A stretch of DNA of 64,000 nt from Siphonodentalium dalli. Its lineage: Eukaryota > Mollusca > Scaphopoda > Gadilida > Siphonodentaliidae. The position numbers were made by a program, and so were the translations under genes. This document shows, in pieces, positions 45,715 to 56,009 of this stretch (position 1 is the first letter of the stretch; each line of letters starts with the position of its first letter). The notes beneath the pieces were generated by a model, which was not told where the DNA came from, did not search any database, and saw only the letters and a list, made by a program, of their open reading frames with translations. The stretch is taken from contig CP136067.1 in NCBI GenBank assembly GCA_032622095.1, forward strand, positions 40,035,549-40,099,548, written 5' to 3'.

Positions 45715-45841
45715 ACAGTATGTGTTTTTCTTGTACGAGTCCAGGTTGTGGTGAAAAGTCATATTGGACGAGACAAGCAGTATTGAGTCCAATGTGACTT
45801 TTCACCACAACCTGGACGAGTGCAAGAAAAACTCATACTGT
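45715..45841. repeat. Hairpin with about 55-bp arms
   Basis: The left arm 'acagtatgtgtttttcttgt' ... 'gtccaggttgtggtgaaaag' + 'tcatattggac' pairs with the right arm 'gtccaatgtgacttttcacc' ... 'gcaagaaaaactcatactgt'. The loop is about 16 bases. Words 'gtcatatt' and 'agtccaatatgac' recur at about 46130-46180, so the hairpin may be one end of a larger element up to about 46260. Confidence 0.82.
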
Positions 45842-46439
45842 ACACAACATTTTATAATGACATTTTTATTAACCATCTGTATGTTTATCCAAATTTTGAG
45901 AATAACAATTTAGTAGTTGCTTTTGGTATTTGTCGGCACTTAATTCTCTATAAAAGCTGTAGTTGATAATCAGAAAACATGATTTGGAAAAGTAAACACA
46001 GAAATAAAAAAAACTCAATGCGGAAGTGAAACGTCTGCCAAATCCACCAGTGTTGCGCGCGCACCACAGTTTGACCTATTCATTTCGCAATAGTTAGTTG
46101 GTGACGTCACAGAGTCCGGATAAAAAAAGTCATATTGCACACTTGGGAGTCCAATACGACATTCGGGAGTCCAATATGACTTGTTCCAGGATTATCACGT
46201 GGCGACTTTTTCCCAATCAGAAATAGTGTTAGTTAAGGGACGGATAATACATTCATTTATTTACAACAGGAGGAAGACAGGAAGTCCTAAAATCTAAAGT
46301 AGATAACAAAGTGAAAATGAAACGGGAACAGGAATACGGATTCAAGTCGGACACAAAGCGCGAACATTTTAGATATTAGTTATTTAAAATCCAATGTATA
46401 TAGTTGTTAGTATACTTCATGTATATCAATAATCCTGAT

Positions 46440-46731
46440 TGTGTAAATTACACATATACCAATCAGATGGTCCCCGTATCATCAATTTCCAACAACAACA
46501 TTTCTTTAAAATATGCTTTAGTTATCAGAATCAATTAATTACAAGAAATAATGCTAACCACTTTTAATTATGGTATAAAATTTCCCAAAAGGTGTTTTAT
46601 TTATCAACATTTTGTTCAACGAAATTTTACCGGATTGTCAAATATTTACCACCCAAAGCCATTTCGTTTAGAGTTATCCATCTTTATCCGCAATACGGTC
46701 TGCTCGTCGAATATCTGCTAAGCTGCCAAAT
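46440..46731 (+). repeat. Old interspersed repeat, copy B, left part
   Basis: Parallels 2220-2480 ('aataatgctaaccact', 'aattatggtataaaatttcc', 'tagagttatccatctttatc'). It is cut off by the hAT element at 46740; its continuation resumes at 49990. Confidence 0.65.
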
Positions 46732-46739
46732 ATCACCGT
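46732..46739 (+). repeat. 8-bp target site duplication, left
   Basis: 'atcaccgt' immediately before the hAT left terminus; identical to 49982-49989. Confidence 0.85.
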
Positions 46740-47009
46740 CAGGGTTCGCGCTGCCGCTTGTCAAATTTGCCAATGGCAAAAAATATTTTCATTTGGCAAA
46801 CATTTTGGCAAGTGAGGTTTAGTTTTGGGATGTGAACTATCTAGTCATAAAACATCACCGAACGTGGATTATTCGTTATGTGTGCCGAATTGCAAACAAT
46901 ACAATGGGAATCAAAAACAATAAATCTATCAATTTACATATAGTGCAGTCAGCAGTGTTATGTCGATAGTTATATGTAATCTTTAGTTTTCACAAAACGG
47001 TAATCCCAT

Positions 47010-49347
47010 CTTTCTGTCATATCAAATCTTAAAAGACGCTCTTAAAGTTTCATCATCCCCACATAAACTTCCTAAAAATGTCAAATTCCAAAATAAAACA
47101 TACTCGGATCCAGCTGAAATTGCACAATCATTTAACGAATACTTCGCTTCAATAGGTCAACAAACTGCTGATAAGGTAGAAACAGTTCACAACATTCAAC
47201 CCCTTGACTATATGACAGAAAAGAACCAAAAAATTTTCTTCCTCTCCGAAACATCAACAGCTGAAATTTTATCAACATGTGCTAAATTTTCCAATAAAAG
47301 CTGTGTAGATTTTTCGAATATATCTATGAAGTTGATGAAATGTACTATCAACGAAACTGTTTACGCACTTACACACATAATAAACTTATCATTCGAACAA
47401 GGAATAGTGCCCACGAAAATGAAAATTTCTAGAGTTGTTCCCATACACAAAAATAGTACACGTGAAAATGTTGAAAACTACAGACCAATTAGCATTTTGC
47501 CAGCTTTTTCAAAAATCATGGAAAAACTTATGCATAAACGTTTAAATTCTTTCTTAACAAAATTTGATATAATACATAACAAGCAATTTGGTTTCAGGGA
47601 AAACCACTCGACAACCCACCCCTTACTACATCTGTTAAATCATGTTGCTGAAAATAACAACAAAAAGACCAGAGACTCTACTTTAGCAATTTTTATCGAC
47701 CTGTCCAAAGCATTCGACACGATTAGCCACACGATACTGCTTCAAAAACTTGACCATTACGGCATTAGATGAATAACAAAAAAATGGTTCAAAAGCTATC
47801 TAGAAGGGAGAAAGCAATATGTTGAAATCGAAAATAATAAATCAAACATGCTTGATATAAACTGCGGTGTGCCTCAAGGATCTATATTAGGACCCGTTCT
47901 ATTTCTTATTTATGTCAATGATATGCCCAATAGCACATATTTAAATCTCCTGTCATTTGCAGATGATACGACTCTCCATACTTCCGGCCATGATCCTCGG
48001 CAAATTGAGAAACAAGTTAATTCAGAACTTCTAAAAATTCATCAATGGTGTTGTAGTAATAAGTTATCAATTAACGTATCAAAAAGTAAATACATGTTAT
48101 TACATCCCACCAATAATGACTTCAAATGGAATAATCTTAAAATAAATTTGAATAACAAGCCATTAACGCGAGTAGGTAATACCAGACCAGAACAATCTCT
48201 AAAATTTCTTGGAATTATCATTGATGAGAATCTCACCTTTAAAGATCACATATCTATGGTACGTAAAAAAATATCCAATGCAATATATTCCATAAATAAG
48301 GTAAAGCGAATACTACCCAAATACTGCCTGAGAACTTTATACTTCTCTTTGATCCACAGTCATCTCATCCATGGTTTGACAATTTGGGGCCATGCCGATA
48401 CAGGAGGCACTATCTTTAAACAACAGAAAAGGGCAATTAGAATTATATCCAACAAATCATACAGGAGCCATACAGAACCAATTTATCTGAATGAGAAAAT
48501 TCTTAAATTTCAAGACTTATATAAGCTACAAGCAGCAACGTTCGTTTTTGACTGGAAAAGAGATAATCTTCCCAAATCATTCAATGAAACATTTCACTAT
48601 ACAACTGCTAATACCCGACAGGCTGGTGGTCTGAAAACATCAACTCCGAGAACTGCATTTAGTTCTACGTTACCTAAACACACATTCCCTGACATATGGA
48701 ATGGATTGGACAAAAATTACAAGAACATAAAATTTCGTAACCGATTTAAAACGTTATTGACAAAAAATTATCTGTCGCAATACTCGTCTAAAATTAAATG
48801 CAATAATACCTTTTGTCCAGATTGTGCAGTTATGCCTAAATGCACGACATGAGCCCCAACATTGTTAATTCCTAGTAAAAAGCCTGGTATGTTCACCTTT
48901 CATTTTGGCTGGATAATATCTAATCTTGTCCTTTATAAACAGAAATGATGGATATGAACAAAATGAATAGCGATCTTTTAAAAAAATGCTCTCATTTTGT
49001 CATATAGTCTAAAAGTATAATACTTCAGTCATACTCACTGCACTCATGATAGAGTAATATTGCCCAGTGCTTGGTATAACCAGTACATATACCAGCATAC
49101 TATGTACACCATGTAAATGGATTGGATACGCCATTCATGAATATTTTTCTCTCCATATTTTCATGTATTTAGATGTTACTATACTTCACGTCATTTTACT
49201 ATTTAAGTTTCATTTCCAAACAGGGGCGACAGGAAGACGGCCTAGCTGGCCATGCCGCTCCTGTACAATATAATCATGTTTATTTCTGTATATTTCACTG
49301 TCAGCGTTATGTTTGTAAATATTGTACAAAATAAACAATCAATCAAT
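47010..49347 (+). mobile_element. 5-prime-truncated LINE inside the hAT element
   Basis: It starts in the linker (reading YQILKDALKV, then SDPAEIAQSFNEYFASIG), lacks endonuclease, and runs through complete RT to a 3-prime UTR that ends 'aaaataaacaatcaatcaat' + 'caa', a typical LINE tail of repeated AATC. Only one nonsense codon interrupts the RT part, which suggests it is the younger of the nested pair. Confidence 0.8.
47212..48852 (+). pseudogene. RT and C-terminus of the LINE inside the hAT
   Basis: The frame 47212-47772 carries ENYRPISILPAFSKIMEKL, KQFGFRENHSTTHPLL and FIDLSKAFDTISHTILLQKL. A TGA at 47770 replaces the Gly expected in GIRG, and the same frame continues as WFKSYLEGRKQYVEI. 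From 47848 come the motifs INCGVPQGSILGPVLFLIYV, LSFADDTTLHTS (catalytic FADD) and KFLGIIIDENLTFKDHI, then a C-terminal end with CNNTFCPDCAVMPKC. This is a CR1/Jockey-type arrangement, clearly different from the two I-like LINEs at 6.8 and 15-20 kb. Confidence 0.82.
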
Positions 49348-49981
49348 CAAACTTGCATCAAACAACTAATCGACCGTGGTTACAACGTGAGTAGGAAAAT
49401 AGTGATGTTCTGTAAATTTTTCATTGAGGCTGTTGTACTAAGTACTTTGTAACATGATCTCAATATAGATACCGCAAAGGGTAATTATTAATTTGTTTTG
49501 ACAGTTATTCCCCCCTTTGTCTGTTTGGATTATGGACGCATGTAGTCATTGTAACAATGGCGACATTATTTAGCACATATTTTTTATGTCAGCGTCATAT
49601 TACCAGCGAGTATAATAAATAGATTAATCAGCCGAATGTAATGGCGACGGATTAATGTATGGCTCGTTGATTTCAGCAGCAATACAAGGCGAAATAACAT
49701 GTATGCTTGATGACTGTGGAGCAACATTAAAGGTAGTTTCCAGGCAGGTATCGCTTAGATATTTATTACTACTTTGATATTTATTAATAATACAAACTTG
49801 CCTTTCTAGTAGCTCATTTGACCTGTGTATGTGGTTAGTTATATAACAAACATAAAAGCACGATAATTTCCCCAATTATATGCGCAATTAAATTTGGCAA
49901 ATATTTTTTTTATTTGGCAAAAACATTATTTCATTTGGAAAAAAATTGGCAGGAAACATTTTTCGTCCAGCGCCAACCTTG

Positions 49982-49989
49982 ATCACCGT
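49982..49989 (+). repeat. 8-bp target site duplication, right
   Basis: 'atcaccgt' immediately after the hAT right terminus. Confidence 0.85.
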
Positions 49990-50100
49990 AGTGAAAAAAA
50001 AGGGATTTAAAAAAAATTATTACTGATAACTCTGAGCATTGATGGGTGGGTTTCTCGAATCGAATCGAGTATTTTTACCCCCGAAGCCAAAAAAATACTG
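49990..50100 (+). repeat. Old interspersed repeat, copy B, right part
   Basis: 'tgataactctgagcattgat', 'gggtttctcgaatcgaatcg' and 'agtatttttacccccgaagc' parallel 2565-2645 of the uninterrupted copy A. Confidence 0.65.
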
Positions 50101-50825
50101 TATGCACCTGTCATTAAGCCTGAGGCAAGTGTACGATTTTGCTAAAAAAATGGGTTCTGGACTTACTTACGAGGACCCCTGTGCAGAAATTTAGTTAGCC
50201 TTCAGGTGCCGACCTACCATCATATATCATACAAGTACCATGTTTGTATTGAATACAGATAATAATGTGTTTTGTTTATATTATTAAGAAGATAAAATCA
50301 CATGATAATAATCACAAACAGTGATAGACAGATACATTTATCTCGTGCGCGGGAACGGAAGTGAAAATTTTTGTCTCCGTGAAAAACAACTTCAAAATGT
50401 TTATAACTTTAGTTAAATAGTGTGATCGTTCGTTTTGAACATTAGGAAACAATCCTTGTATACTAAACACATCATATAGTCTGAAATGGGAATGTAACTG
50501 TTGCAAACTTCGTGTACCAGACATAAACTGTCATCTTATGTCACTTATTGTCGAGGTAACACCGAAGATCGGCGAACAGACCTACCGCGACGATAAATGT
50601 CGTCGGAACGGAAAGTAAGGAAGTATCGTCACAAATAGATGGCACTGCAGAGGAGGAGTTAGAATCAAAACTTGGCAAAAGGTACCGGTTGAGGAAGTCA
50701 GAAAGGATAGCTGATAACTGTTGGTAAAAGGTAAGTGAATTAGTGTCTAACCCCTATCAGTCAGCTAGGATTTCCAGGCTATACTGGTAGGGCCCCTGGC
50801 ACTTAACCCACTTACCTACCCCAAC

Positions 50826-51284
50826 ATGTATATTACTTTCCTATCGATGCTGCTTATACTCTCCGCGATAAAACAAAGCCAAAACCAAAAGAGCTGGGAA
50901 AGTCAGCAAACACTTGCAAATCTCCTGAGGATGAGATACAACAGCAGCGGGCGGCTCAAAATCCTACCGACCATCAGTCGCAAACACGCTGATGCTGCAA
51001 GTTTCTTCCTACTTCTCTTACTCGCAGGAGACTTGGAGACAAACCCGGGGCCTAAAAGAGCAGATACCTACCCATGTGGCTATTGTGAGACCCCAGTGAC
51101 ATGGGAAAATGGTGGTCCCTGCTGTGATACATGTGACATCTGGTATCACAAAGAGTGCTTAGGCTACAGCACCCAGGAAATGAGTAGACTGAGCAAGAGC
51201 AATTTGTCTTGGCACTGCTACAAATACGATAACATCAATGTGTCAACGCCAGCACCAACTACTACGAACCACTATCGAGACTGA
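50826..51284 (+). CDS. LINE N-terminal ORF: hydrophobic segment, 2A-like motif, PHD finger
   Basis: 152 codons. Residues 59-67 are hydrophobic (FFLLLLLA) and run straight into GDLETNPGP (68-76). Then comes a zinc-binding array: CGYC, CCDTC, WYHKEC and finally WHCYKY. In a PHD finger the last pair is CxxC; here the last Cys is Tyr (TAC for TGC), so zinc binding is probably lost in this copy. The frame ends 8 bases before the endonuclease frame continues in another phase (reading YYEPLSRLNSTLESISS), so the two were one ORF before an indel. Confidence 0.78.
   Translation: MYITFLSMLLILSAIKQSQNQKSWESQQTLANLLRMRYNSSGRLKILPTISRKHADAASFFLLLLLAGDLETNPGPKRADTYPCGYCETPVTWENGGPCCDTCDIWYHKECLGYSTQEMSRLSKSNLSWHCYKYDNINVSTPAPTTTNHYRD
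51027..51053 (+). other. 2A-like ribosome-skipping motif (GDLETNPGP)
   Basis: Matches D-x-E-x-N-P-G-P. It is preceded by a Leu-rich segment, as in the unrelated LINE at 23.76 kb. If active, it would release the N-terminal peptide from the PHD-endonuclease-RT protein. Confidence 0.82.
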
Positions 51285-51292
51285 ACAGTACG

Positions 51293-52438
51293 TTGGAATC
51301 AATATCATCCAACGTCCGCCCTATGAGAGCAAGCCGTCCACGGTGGAACAGTGAGCGCTGGAAATCTCAAAGAAACACAACGTCTATGACCTCAACAACA
51401 TCTGAAATACCATCTTGTCAGGTATTTGATATACCCAAGAAGACGAACCTGAGATTACTGACGATGAATTGTCGCAGCCTCAAAGACAAGACCCAAGAAT
51501 TGGCTGCAGCAATAGAGTACATCAAACCGGATATTGTATGTGGCACGGAGTCGTGGCTGAGTGGTGTAAAACCAGGAAAACCACCAGAATTGGATGCAAT
51601 CAAGAACAGCGAAATGTTTCCAGCGAACTACTCAGTCTACCGAAATGACAGGTCAACAACAGGAGGTGGAGTATTCATCATGGTAAACAACAACATCATC
51701 TCCATCGAGCAACCACATCTAACAACAGAGAGTGAAATAGTGTGGACCAAAATAACGCTCCAAAGCAACAAAGAACTCATGGTTGGTTGTTGTTATATGC
51801 CACATCGATCCGAGAAGACAGTAGATGAGTTATCAAAATCCATCAAGAAAATCACGGATAACCACTACAAGGAAGTTCTGCTAGCCGGAGACTTCAACTG
51901 TTCCGACATAAACTGGGATATACCAAATGCGCCAACAGATTGTCCCGACCATAACATACAGAGCAAACTAATCCAGACAATGTCCGACTGCCAGCTCACC
52001 CAAATACGCAGAGATGCCACGAGAGAGAAGAATATGCTTGATCTGGTATTCACATCAAACCCAACACTTGTGAAGTCATCCGCAAGCGTACCAGGCATAT
52101 AAGACCATGCAATGATTGTCACCGATATAGAAATAAAACCCCACTACCCACACACACCACCTAGGAAGTGCTATATCTTCAGCAAGGCATCATGGAGTGA
52201 CCTAAGGTATGAAGCCTCTCTAGCATCTGCCAACATCTACCACGAGAAGAGCCAAGGTAGGAACGTAGACGAGCTATGGAATATATTTAAAGACGACATC
52301 AAGGCCTCCATGGAGAAATATATTCCATCTAAGACAATCATGTTCAGAAACAAACCTCCTTGGCTGACGACCAAAGAAAAACGAATGCTCCGGAAAAGAG
52401 CACGTCTATACAAAAAAGCAAAGAAAACAAACAAATAG
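51293..52438 (+). pseudogene. LINE endonuclease and linker
   Basis: Open to 52102, where TAA replaces the Ser of the catalytic SDH triad (next codons read DHAMIVTD). The same phase continues at 52112-52438 (linker, IMFRNKPPWLTTKEKRMLRK) until TAG at about 52436. Apart from these stops the domain is complete. Confidence 0.8.
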
Positions 52439-52510
52439 GACCAGTACAGATCATACCAAAAAGAATGCAAGAAACAACTTAGAAAAGCAGAATGGGATTA
52501 CACCAACAAA

Positions 52511-54330
52511 ATGATACAAGATTCGTTAGACAAGAGAGAAACCAAACCATTCTGGCGCTATATCAAATCGAAGAAGAAAGACTCAATCGGAGTAGCGCCC
52601 CTTCTCTCTAAGGGAAAACTGGTAAACGACAGTCAGGAGAAAGCGGAAATTCTGGTAAACCAATTCCAATCTGTGTTTACCAAGGACAAGACTGGACCAA
52701 GGACCACAACGAACAAGCACATCCCAAATACCATCAAATCATTGACAATCAATCGGGATGGGGTGACCAAACTACTAAAGGAGATCAACCCCGGAAAGGC
52801 ATCCGGCCCTGACGACCTACCGAACCGTGTCCTGAAAGAATGTGCAGAGGAGTTGAGTCCTGGATTAACAGCCATCTTCCAGCTCTCCATCGACACTGGA
52901 ATGCTACCGAGTGACTGGAGAAATGCCAACATCTCTTCTGTCTTCAAAAAAGGGGACAAACATCAACCAGAGAACTACAGGCCAGTGTCATTAACATCAG
53001 TATCATGCAAAATCCTCGAACACATAATATGCAAGCACATCATGAAACACCTAGAAGAAAATAAAGTCCTCACTCACCTCAACCATGGATTTCGATCAGG
53101 ACACTCATGTGAAACACAGCTATTGACAACAACAAACGACCTACTAAAAAACTTCAATGCCAGTAAACAAACGGACCTGATAATACTGGACTTTTCAAAG
53201 GCATTTGACACAGTTCCACACAACAAGCTGCTTTACAAACTGGAAGAATATGGTATAAGAGGACAACTACACACATGGCTCACATCCTTCTTCACCAAAG
53301 AAAAATGAAAGTAGTGCTTGAAGGTCACAGTTCAACCGAGGTAGACGTGGACTCCGGAGTGCCACAGGGAGCAGTATTAGGGCCTCTCCTGTTCCTTTGC
53401 CATATTAATGACTTGCCGGATACAGTGTCATCAACAGTAAGACTCTTCGCCGACGACTGTCTGCTATACAGACAAGTCAACACCATCAAAGACCAGGTCA
53501 TACTCCAACACGACCCAAAGAGCCTTGAAATATGGGCAAAAAACTGGGGCATGATATTCAACGCCAAAAAATGCTACGTGATGAGCCTAAAGGGAAAGCT
53601 GAGCAAATTTTACACCCTGGATGGCGAAATACTCAGTCAAGTTGACACCAACCCTTATCTTGGTATCCAGATTTCAAAGGACCTGAAATGGACAGCACAA
53701 GTTAACAACACGGACAAGAAAGCAAGCGCCACACTCGGCTTTCTTAGAAGAAATCTGAAGTTTATGCCTGAAAAATCCAAGAGAACTGCCTATATATCAT
53801 TAGTAAGATCGATAATGGACTATGGAGCTATAGTATGGGACCCCTACCAGCAGAAAAATATAGATCTCCTTGAAAAAATACAACGAAATGCAGCCAGATT
53901 CATCACTGGAGACTACAGGTCAAGAGAAGAGGGCAGCATGACGAAAATGTTAAAAGAGCAAAAGCTACCAACACTCCATTCTCGTCGAAAAACACAGCGT
54001 TTGACCTACTTCTATAATGTGGCAGAGGGTCTGGTACCGGCTATACCAACAAACAAATTCCTAAATAAGGCTAAGGCAAGGAGAAGAATCCAACCAAAAC
54101 GATACAAGGACCATCATACAACAAATATCCTTGAGCGAAGAGAGACGAACAACGACAAGTGCTACGAAATACCATCAACGACCTGTGACCAGTACAAACA
54201 TTCATTCTTTGTTGACACAGCAGTGTACTGGAACAAACTAAATCAAGAGGTCGTAGCACTAAGCACACCAGAAGAATTCGCAGCTGCGCTTTCAGAAACA
54301 TCTGCAGCAGCTGCTGGCGGCGCGCATTAA
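52511..54330 (+). pseudogene. LINE reverse transcriptase and C-terminus
   Basis: Frame 52511-53308 covers RT fingers and the first palm Asp block (LDFSKAFDTVPHN); a one-base shift in a run of A near 53300 moves to frame 53275-54330 with DSGVPQGAVLGPLLFL, RLFADDCLLYR, YLGIQISKDLKWTAQV and a region ending in SETSAAAAGGAH. Catalytic residues are preserved. Confidence 0.85.
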
Positions 54331-54599
54331 CATCGCCCACCGCCCGTCCTATCATACCAAATTGGTTACTTGGACGTATTCATCCAGATTTAGGATCAAT
54401 TTAAATAGGGTTGTAAATTTTGGGATTCATTTGTAAACACAATAGGGTTAGGATTTACTCTGATAGGGGTGTGGAAAACAATAAGTGACACATCCTTTGA
54501 TTTTATTGATTTGATACTTCTTTGATTGATCGAACAACTAATAATAGAATAAAATGTGTATAATTCACAACAATATTATGAAAAGTGTATATTTGATTT

Positions 54600-55095
54600 T
54601 ATCATGACTCAATCATTATTTACGTTGGAAAGTATGTCATAAATCAATTTCATATGAACTACTAGTTCATATCACCTTCCGATAATTTGATTGGTTTGTT
54701 AACAAAAAGTGTGTTCTGATTGGCTGAATGGCAACCTGGGCCCAGCCGCATCTCTAACTAAATGCAGGTCAAATTCGTGCGCGTCAATCAACGCGATGCC
54801 GAAATTCTCGCAATTATAATCTTGAAATATATAGTTTTGGACATTGTTATACGATAAATAGAATATGTAATTCGTATTTATCTAATAAACATACGATATT
54901 ATGTCACAAACTGAGAACAGAATAGCGCACTATATCTTCGCGTGCATATTATTTCTGCTAGTTCACCAGGTGTAATTGGGCTTCCGGTGCGTTTTGGACA
55001 TCATAATCAATGTATAGGTGTCATATGATAAATAGAATATGTAATTCGTGTTTCTCTCATATGATATTTATGAAACTCGTCACGAATTTTCAGTT
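54600..55095 (+). repeat. Interspersed repeat, copy 2
   Basis: Nearly identical to 13567-14110. It lacks about 64 bp and stops within the start of the palindrome found at the end of copy 1 ('gaattttcagttt'). In copy 2 'gcaacctgggcc' is extra after 'ggctgaatg'. Confidence 0.78.
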
Positions 55096-55198
55096 TACGC
55101 CACCCTCAATAGGAGGTTTAGAGCACGTCCGTGCCTCCTTCTCACAGCCCCTTGACCATTCTACACTGACCAGTGAATTTGGAGACCCATAACAAACA

Positions 55199-55208
55199 GT
55201 ATAAAAGG
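55199..55208 (+). promoter_or_regulatory. TATA-box-like sequence
   Basis: 'gtataaaagg' is a strong match to the TATA consensus. About 40 bases downstream is a hammerhead-like core. It may be the promoter of a retroelement end; no ORF follows, so function is uncertain. Confidence 0.3.
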
Positions 55209-55247
55209 CGAGCAAAATCCTCAAAAAATCATACGCCAAACTCAGTT

Positions 55248-55272
55248 CTGATGAAGTTAAACATTAACGAAA
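55248..55272 (+). ncRNA. Hammerhead-like core (weak)
   Basis: 'ctgatga' + 'a' + a perfect 5-bp stem 'gttaa-aca-ttaac' + 'gaaa' resembles the conserved core of hammerhead ribozymes found in Penelope-like elements. One extra A sits before the stem and I cannot find a convincing stem III or cleavage site. Confidence 0.2.
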
Positions 55273-55639
55273 GCGCTTGACCTATAATGCAGGTTATCTG
55301 AATTTTGAAGCTTTTCGCTGGAGTTTTTTCTCGATTTTTTGCCGATCTAACAATTAGCCATGTTGCTCTTGTTTTCAATTTCACACTAGTAGTGATTCAT
55401 ATTGACGTTTCATGAAGTTACCGATTAAAGTATGAACATAAGTTATTGTGCTATTGTTGTTTCGCATGACTCAGAAACATATTGACGCTGATGGGGTCGT
55501 TGTCGTAATGTTTTATACATAAATTCACACCAGTCTCCGCTAGTGCGAGATAGAAATGTTGCCGAAATAATTGTCTGATTCAATTTGAAAGAATTTTCAT
55601 CCGATACGGTATAAATTTCTTTCGTCACAAGGATGAATG

Positions 55640-55850
55640 CACTAAATTTTGTGTATGAATGTTCATGAACATCAATTGCTCATGAACTCGAGTGTTTTAT
55701 GAACGTCGATGAACTTGTTGAGTTCTTGAAATGGATGTTCCATTTTCAGTTCATGAACGTTCATTTCAAATTTTCAATGCTTTTTTATGAACATGGTCCA
55801 TGAACAGTTCCTAAATAGTTCATGTCAGTTCATGAATAATTCCTGATTCT
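55640..55850 (+). repeat. GTTCATGAAC-rich block
   Basis: 'gttcatgaac' and near matches ('ctcatgaact', 'ttatgaacgt', 'agttcatgaacgttcat') occur about ten times in 200 bp. The word is palindromic. It resembles the motif-rich ends of non-autonomous DNA elements. Confidence 0.5.
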
Positions 55851-56009
55851 GTCACCTGGGGTGATATGGTTTTCCACATCACATCCCATCTTGTTTTGAT
55901 TGACTTATTAGGTGATCATTCCTACAAATTAATCAAGTAACTACACATCAGCAGAGTATCTAGTTACTAAAGGCCAGTAAAGCGATAACCTTTATATCAC
56001 CAATGTGAC

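Larger units (their letters stand above)
46740..49981 (+). mobile_element. hAT-type DNA transposon relic carrying a LINE insertion
   Basis: The left terminus 'cagggttcgcgctg' (46740-46753) and the right terminus, which reads 'caaggttggcgctg' on the minus strand (49968-49981), are imperfect inverted repeats beginning with the hAT-like CAGGG/CAAGG. Exact 8-bp flanking duplications 'atcaccgt' fit the hAT superfamily. Subterminal regions on both sides are packed with 'tttggcaaa/tttgccaaa' words (46770-46810 and 49892-49950), as expected for transposase-binding repeats. No transposase frame is recognised. The inside is mostly a LINE (about 47010-49347), leaving about 0.9 kb of hAT-own sequence, so it was non-autonomous. 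Confidence 0.82.
50540..54430 (+). mobile_element. Near full-length CR1-like LINE with 2A motif, PHD finger, endonuclease and RT
   Basis: In order: 5-prime region, N-terminal ORF with a 2A-like GDLETNPGP (51027-51053), a C4HC3-like PHD finger, APE endonuclease (LRLLTMNCRSLKDK, CGTESWL, LAGDFNCSDI, DHAM), linker, RT (GKASGPDDLPNRVLKE, HGFRSGHSCETQL, LDFSKAFDTVPHNKLLYKL, DSGVPQGAVLGPLLFL, LFADDCLLY) and a C-terminal domain ending at 54330. Four lesions: a frameshift near 51285, stops at about 52102 and 52438, and a frameshift near 53300. It lies in the ABL SH2 intron, opposite in strand to ABL. The strand bias against sense insertions in introns is consistent with this. Confidence 0.88.

Noticed and set aside
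49624-49875. Possible hAT transposase remnant
   Set aside because: The 83-codon frame has no DDE/hATC or BED-finger signature.
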